Positions 61,047 through 64,000 of a stretch of DNA of 64,000 nucleotides are shown here, one piece after another; position 1 is the first letter of the stretch; every line of letters starts with the position of its first letter. The notes below the pieces were generated by a model. That model ran no database searches. It saw only the letters and a program-made list of their open reading frames with translations, and was not told where the DNA came from. The position numbers and the translations under genes were made by a program. This DNA is from Fictibacillus sp. FJAT-27399 (GTDB lineage: Bacteria > Bacillota > Bacilli > Bacillales > Fictibacillaceae). The stretch is from assembly GCF_001510655.1 (NCBI RefSeq), contig NZ_LMVC01000001.1, positions 384,574-448,573 of the forward strand, read 5' to 3'.

Positions 61047-61934
61047 ATGTTTCGTAATGTTGCCGAACTAGTGGAACTTGCCGAGGCAAAAGAATGCAAG
61101 ATTTCAGATATCATGATTGAGCAGGAAATGGAGTTTACGGGCCGGACGAAAGATGAAATCATCAGCCAGATGGACAGAAACTTAAAGGTGATGGAAGAAG
61201 CTGTTGAACGAGGAATAACGGAAGATGTTAAATCTCATTCCGGATTGACTGGCGGGGATGCCATCCTCCTTCAGAATTATTTAAAAAGCGGGAAAAGCCT
61301 TTCAGGTGAGTTCATGCTGGATGCGGTCAGTAAAGCTATCGCAACCAATGAAGTCAACGCGGCTATGGGAACCATCTGTGCTACCCCTACAGCAGGCTCA
61401 GCAGGTGTGGTTCCTGGAACGCTCTTTGCCTTGAAAGATAAATTAAATCCGACAAGAGAGCAGATGGTCGCCTTTTTATTTGCTTCTGGAGCTTTCGGAT
61501 TTGTAGTCGCCAACAATGCTTCTATTTCAGGTGCTGCCGGGGGCTGCCAGGCAGAAGTCGGATCAGCGACCGGTATGGCAGCAGCGGCCATTGTTGAGCT
61601 AGCTGGCGGGACACCCTCACAGTCCGCAGAAGCGATGGCTATCGCTCTGAAGAACATGCTCGGGCTCGTTTGTGATCCTGTTGCAGGCCTTGTAGAAGTA
61701 CCTTGTGTAAAGCGGAACGCCATGGGAGCAAGCAATGCAATTGTTGCTGCTGATATGGCGCTCGCAGGAATCAAGAGCAGGATTCCGTGCGATGAAGTCA
61801 TCGATGCGATGTACAAGATCGGGCAATCCATGCCGACAGCACTGAAAGAAACAGCGCAAGGAGGTTTGGCGGCTACACCAACTGCCCGGGAGCTAGAAGC
61901 GAAAATATTTGGAATAGCCCTGGATAAAAAATGA
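61047..61934 (+). CDS. sdaAA: L-serine dehydratase, alpha subunit
   Basis: Catalytic Fe-S subunit, 295 residues. Cluster cysteines are expected in ISGAAGGCQAEVGSA, LGLVCDPVAGLVEVPCVKRN (read in parts) and the family's TPTAGSAGVVP region binds substrate. GAAAGGGAGAAG precedes the ATG. The end overlaps recG by 4 bases, as in B. subtilis. Confidence 0.96.
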   Translation: MFRNVAELVELAEAKECKISDIMIEQEMEFTGRTKDEIISQMDRNLKVMEEAVERGITEDVKSHSGLTGGDAILLQNYLKSGKSLSGEFMLDAVSKAIATNEVNAAMGTICATPTAGSAGVVPGTLFALKDKLNPTREQMVAFLFASGAFGFVVANNASISGAAGGCQAEVGSATGMAAAAIVELAGGTPSQSAEAMAIALKNMLGLVCDPVAGLVEVPCVKRNAMGASNAIVAADMALAGIKSRIPCDEVIDAMYKIGQSMPTALKETAQGGLAATPTARELEAKIFGIALDKK

Positions 61935-63973
61935 AGCTTAACGAATTAAAAGTGACAGAGATCAATGGGATTGGTGAGAGCAAATCAGAAGAACTGAAAG
62001 AGCTTGGGGTTGTCTCTGTGATGGATCTGCTTGAATATTTGCCGTTCCGCTATGACAATCATCAGCTGAAAGATCTGGCCGATGTTAAACATGAAGAGAG
62101 GGCAACAATCGAAGGGAAGGTTCACAGCGAACCTTCTCTCCGTTATTTTCCAAGAAAAAAATCAAAACTCAGCATCAGGGTGCTGATCGGACGTTATTTA
62201 ATAACCGCTGTCTTTTTTAATCAGCCCTATTTAAAAAAGCAGCTGACACCTGGACAGACGGTTACCCTCACAGGAAAATGGGATGCTCATAAAATGACCC
62301 TGACCGTTAATGACATTAAATTCGGACTGCAGCCGCAAGATGAAAGTATCGATCCCATCTATCCGGTCAAGGGAGAGATGAGCGTGAAGCAAGTAAGGCG
62401 GCTGATCAAACTCGCCTTCAACCAATATGGTGAGGAGGTTGAGGAAGTGCTTCCGAAGGAGAGTTTGGAGTCCTATAAGCTTTGGCCGAGAAAACAAGCG
62501 CTATACAGCCTGCACTTTCCGCAGAGTTTTGAACATTTAAAACAGGCGCGCCGCCGGATGGTATATGAGGAATTCCTGCTTTTTCAGCTTAAGATGCAAA
62601 TGTTTAAAAAGATCAACCGTGAACAGTCTGCCGGAGAAAAACTGCATTTCAGCATGGATGATGTCAACAGGTTTGTTACTTCTTTGCCCTTCCCGCTGAC
62701 GAATGCCCAGCAGCAGGTCACTCATGAGATTTTAAAGGACATGTCATCTCCCCACAGGATGAACCGCCTTCTTCAAGGAGATGTCGGATCTGGCAAAACA
62801 GTCGTTGCAGCCATCGCTCTATTTGCAGCTTTTTCCTCAGGAAGCCAAGGAGCTTTGATGGTACCGACTGAAATATTGGCGGAACAGCACTACCATTCAC
62901 TTCTCCAGCTGCTTGAACCTCATCAGATTAAGGTGGAATTGCTGACAAGTTCTGTGAAAGGGAAAAGACGGGCAGATATTTTAGCAAGGCTTATAGAGGG
63001 AGAAGTGGATGTGTTAATTGGTACACACGCACTCATTCAGGATGAGGTAGTATTTCATCAATTAGGCCTTGTCATAACTGATGAACAGCATCGTTTTGGC
63101 GTCAAACAGCGCCGGGTGCTGCGCGAAAAAGGACAAAGTCCGGATGTGCTGTTCATGACAGCAACCCCCATTCCGCGGACGCTTGCAATCTCCGTGTTTG
63201 GAGACATGGATGTTTCTGTCATCGACGAAATGCCAGCCGGCAGAAAAGCCATCGAAACCTATTGGGCTAAACATAACATGCTTGACCGTGTCCTCGGTTT
63301 TGTACAGAAAGAGCTTGATCAAGGGAGACAGGCTTATGTGATTTGTCCGCTTATTGAGGAGTCAGACAAGCTGGATGTTCAGAATGCGATTGATGTACAT
63401 GCACAGCTGCAGCACTATTTTCATCAATACAGGGTCGGCTTAATGCATGGAAGGCTCCATTCCTCTGAAAAAGAGGAAGTGATGAGAGAATTTGCTGAGA
63501 ATAAGTGCCATGTTCTGGTATCTACGACCGTAGTAGAAGTCGGAGTAAACGTACCGAACGCCACGATGATGGTGATCTACGATGCGGAAAGGTTTGGCCT
63601 GTCACAGCTTCATCAGCTCAGGGGCCGCGTCGGCCGTGGAAGTGATCAGTCGTATTGTATATTAATCGCTGACCCGAAATCAGAAGAGGGAAAAGAAAGA
63701 ATGAGGATCATGACAGAAACCTCTGATGGTTTTGTTCTGTCAGAAAAAGATCTTGAACTTAGAGGCCCGGGGGACTTCTTCGGCAGCAAACAGAGCGGGC
63801 TTCCAGATTTTAAGATCGCAGATATCGTGCATGACTACCGTGTGCTCGAGGTGGCGAGGAACGATGCTTCCCGGCTCGTCAATTCAGAAGCGCTTTTTCA
63901 TGAAGCGGCCTGCGCTCCGCTTAGAAGCTTCTTGGAAAAGGAAGGCGTGTTAACATCGGAACGCCTTGATTGA
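61931..63973 (+). CDS. recG: ATP-dependent DNA helicase RecG
   Basis: Branched-DNA helicase that reverses stalled forks and processes recombination intermediates. It has 680 residues and is complete. The N-terminal wedge/OB domain spans about 1-230, then the helicase core with Walker A GDVGSGKTVVAA (about 283-294), motif II DEQHRFGV, ATPIPRTLA, VVEVGVNVPNA, and QLRGRVGRG, followed by the RecG C-terminal helical hairpin. It starts inside the sdaAA stop. The 27 bases after it show nothing assignable; fapR would be expected next from B. subtilis. Confidence 0.98.
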   Translation: MKLNELKVTEINGIGESKSEELKELGVVSVMDLLEYLPFRYDNHQLKDLADVKHEERATIEGKVHSEPSLRYFPRKKSKLSIRVLIGRYLITAVFFNQPYLKKQLTPGQTVTLTGKWDAHKMTLTVNDIKFGLQPQDESIDPIYPVKGEMSVKQVRRLIKLAFNQYGEEVEEVLPKESLESYKLWPRKQALYSLHFPQSFEHLKQARRRMVYEEFLLFQLKMQMFKKINREQSAGEKLHFSMDDVNRFVTSLPFPLTNAQQQVTHEILKDMSSPHRMNRLLQGDVGSGKTVVAAIALFAAFSSGSQGALMVPTEILAEQHYHSLLQLLEPHQIKVELLTSSVKGKRRADILARLIEGEVDVLIGTHALIQDEVVFHQLGLVITDEQHRFGVKQRRVLREKGQSPDVLFMTATPIPRTLAISVFGDMDVSVIDEMPAGRKAIETYWAKHNMLDRVLGFVQKELDQGRQAYVICPLIEESDKLDVQNAIDVHAQLQHYFHQYRVGLMHGRLHSSEKEEVMREFAENKCHVLVSTTVVEVGVNVPNATMMVIYDAERFGLSQLHQLRGRVGRGSDQSYCILIADPKSEEGKERMRIMTETSDGFVLSEKDLELRGPGDFFGSKQSGLPDFKIADIVHDYRVLEVARNDASRLVNSEALFHEAACAPLRSFLEKEGVLTSERLD

Positions 63974-64000
63974 TGAGGGTTCTGCCTTCTGACGAATAGG

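Noticed and set aside
61277-61831. Reverse-strand open frame (184 codons) inside sdaAA
   Set aside because: Antisense to a well-conserved gene, rich in Ala/Ser from reversed codons, no ribosome binding site.

Overview
The window is a 64-kb stretch of chromosome from an endospore-forming, low-GC Gram-positive bacterium of the Bacillaceae. Gene order and protein sequences closely follow the Bacillus subtilis murE-to-recG region, but several insertions and absences place it outside the B. subtilis group. A Fictibacillus-like genus is a guess from general similarity and not shown by the sequence. There is no sign of a prophage, insertion sequence, CRISPR array, tRNA or rRNA gene. All genes are on the + strand except rqcH and rpmB. 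The first gene (murE) enters from the left edge; the last (recG) is complete and ends 27 bases before the right edge.

Region 1 (1-13,280) is the division and cell wall cluster: murE, murF, mraY, murD, spoVE, murG, murB, divIB, ylxW, ylxX, sbp, ftsA, ftsZ. It makes lipid II from UDP-MurNAc-dipeptide onward and then builds the divisome. Region 2 (13,281-20,301) holds the sporulation sigma cascade (spoIIGA, sigE, sigG) and the ylmC-pgeF-ylmE-sepF-ylmG-ylmH-divIVA block. Region 3 (20,302-25,867) is ileS under an isoleucine T-box, an isolated YqcI/YcgG-type gene in its own transcription unit, and lspA-rluD.

Region 4 (25,868-38,401) is the complete UMP biosynthesis operon, pyrR-pyrP-pyrB-pyrC-pyrAA-pyrAB-pyrK-pyrD-pyrF-pyrE. 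Three PyrR-type attenuators control it (before pyrR, before pyrP and before pyrB), and an uncharacterised SAM methyltransferase sits at its 3' end. Region 5 (38,409-55,460) carries rqcH (reverse strand), a calcium-type P-ATPase, remA, gmk, rpoZ, coaBC, priA, def, fmt, rsmB, rlmN, prpC, prkC and rsgA: ribosome quality control, nucleotide and cofactor supply, replication restart, translation initiation, rRNA modification and a Ser/Thr phosphatase-kinase pair.

Region 6 (55,462-63,973) has rpe, a TPP riboswitch controlling thiT-thiN (thiamine import and pyrophosphorylation), spoVM, rpmB (reverse), yloU, fakA, sdaAB, sdaAA and recG. Most neighbouring genes overlap or are separated by fewer than 30 bases, so the window is a series of tightly packed operons separated by clear intrinsic terminators.

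I found no convincing new multi-gene system. The points worth a second look are regulatory details (variant PyrR sites, a pyrP Shine-Dalgarno buried in a terminator, a long-spacer spoIIGA promoter, a minicistron overlapping the sigE start, a terminator shared by two convergent genes) and the lineage-specific insertions (YqcI/YcgG-type gene, pyr-linked methyltransferase, riboswitch-thiT next to thiN).
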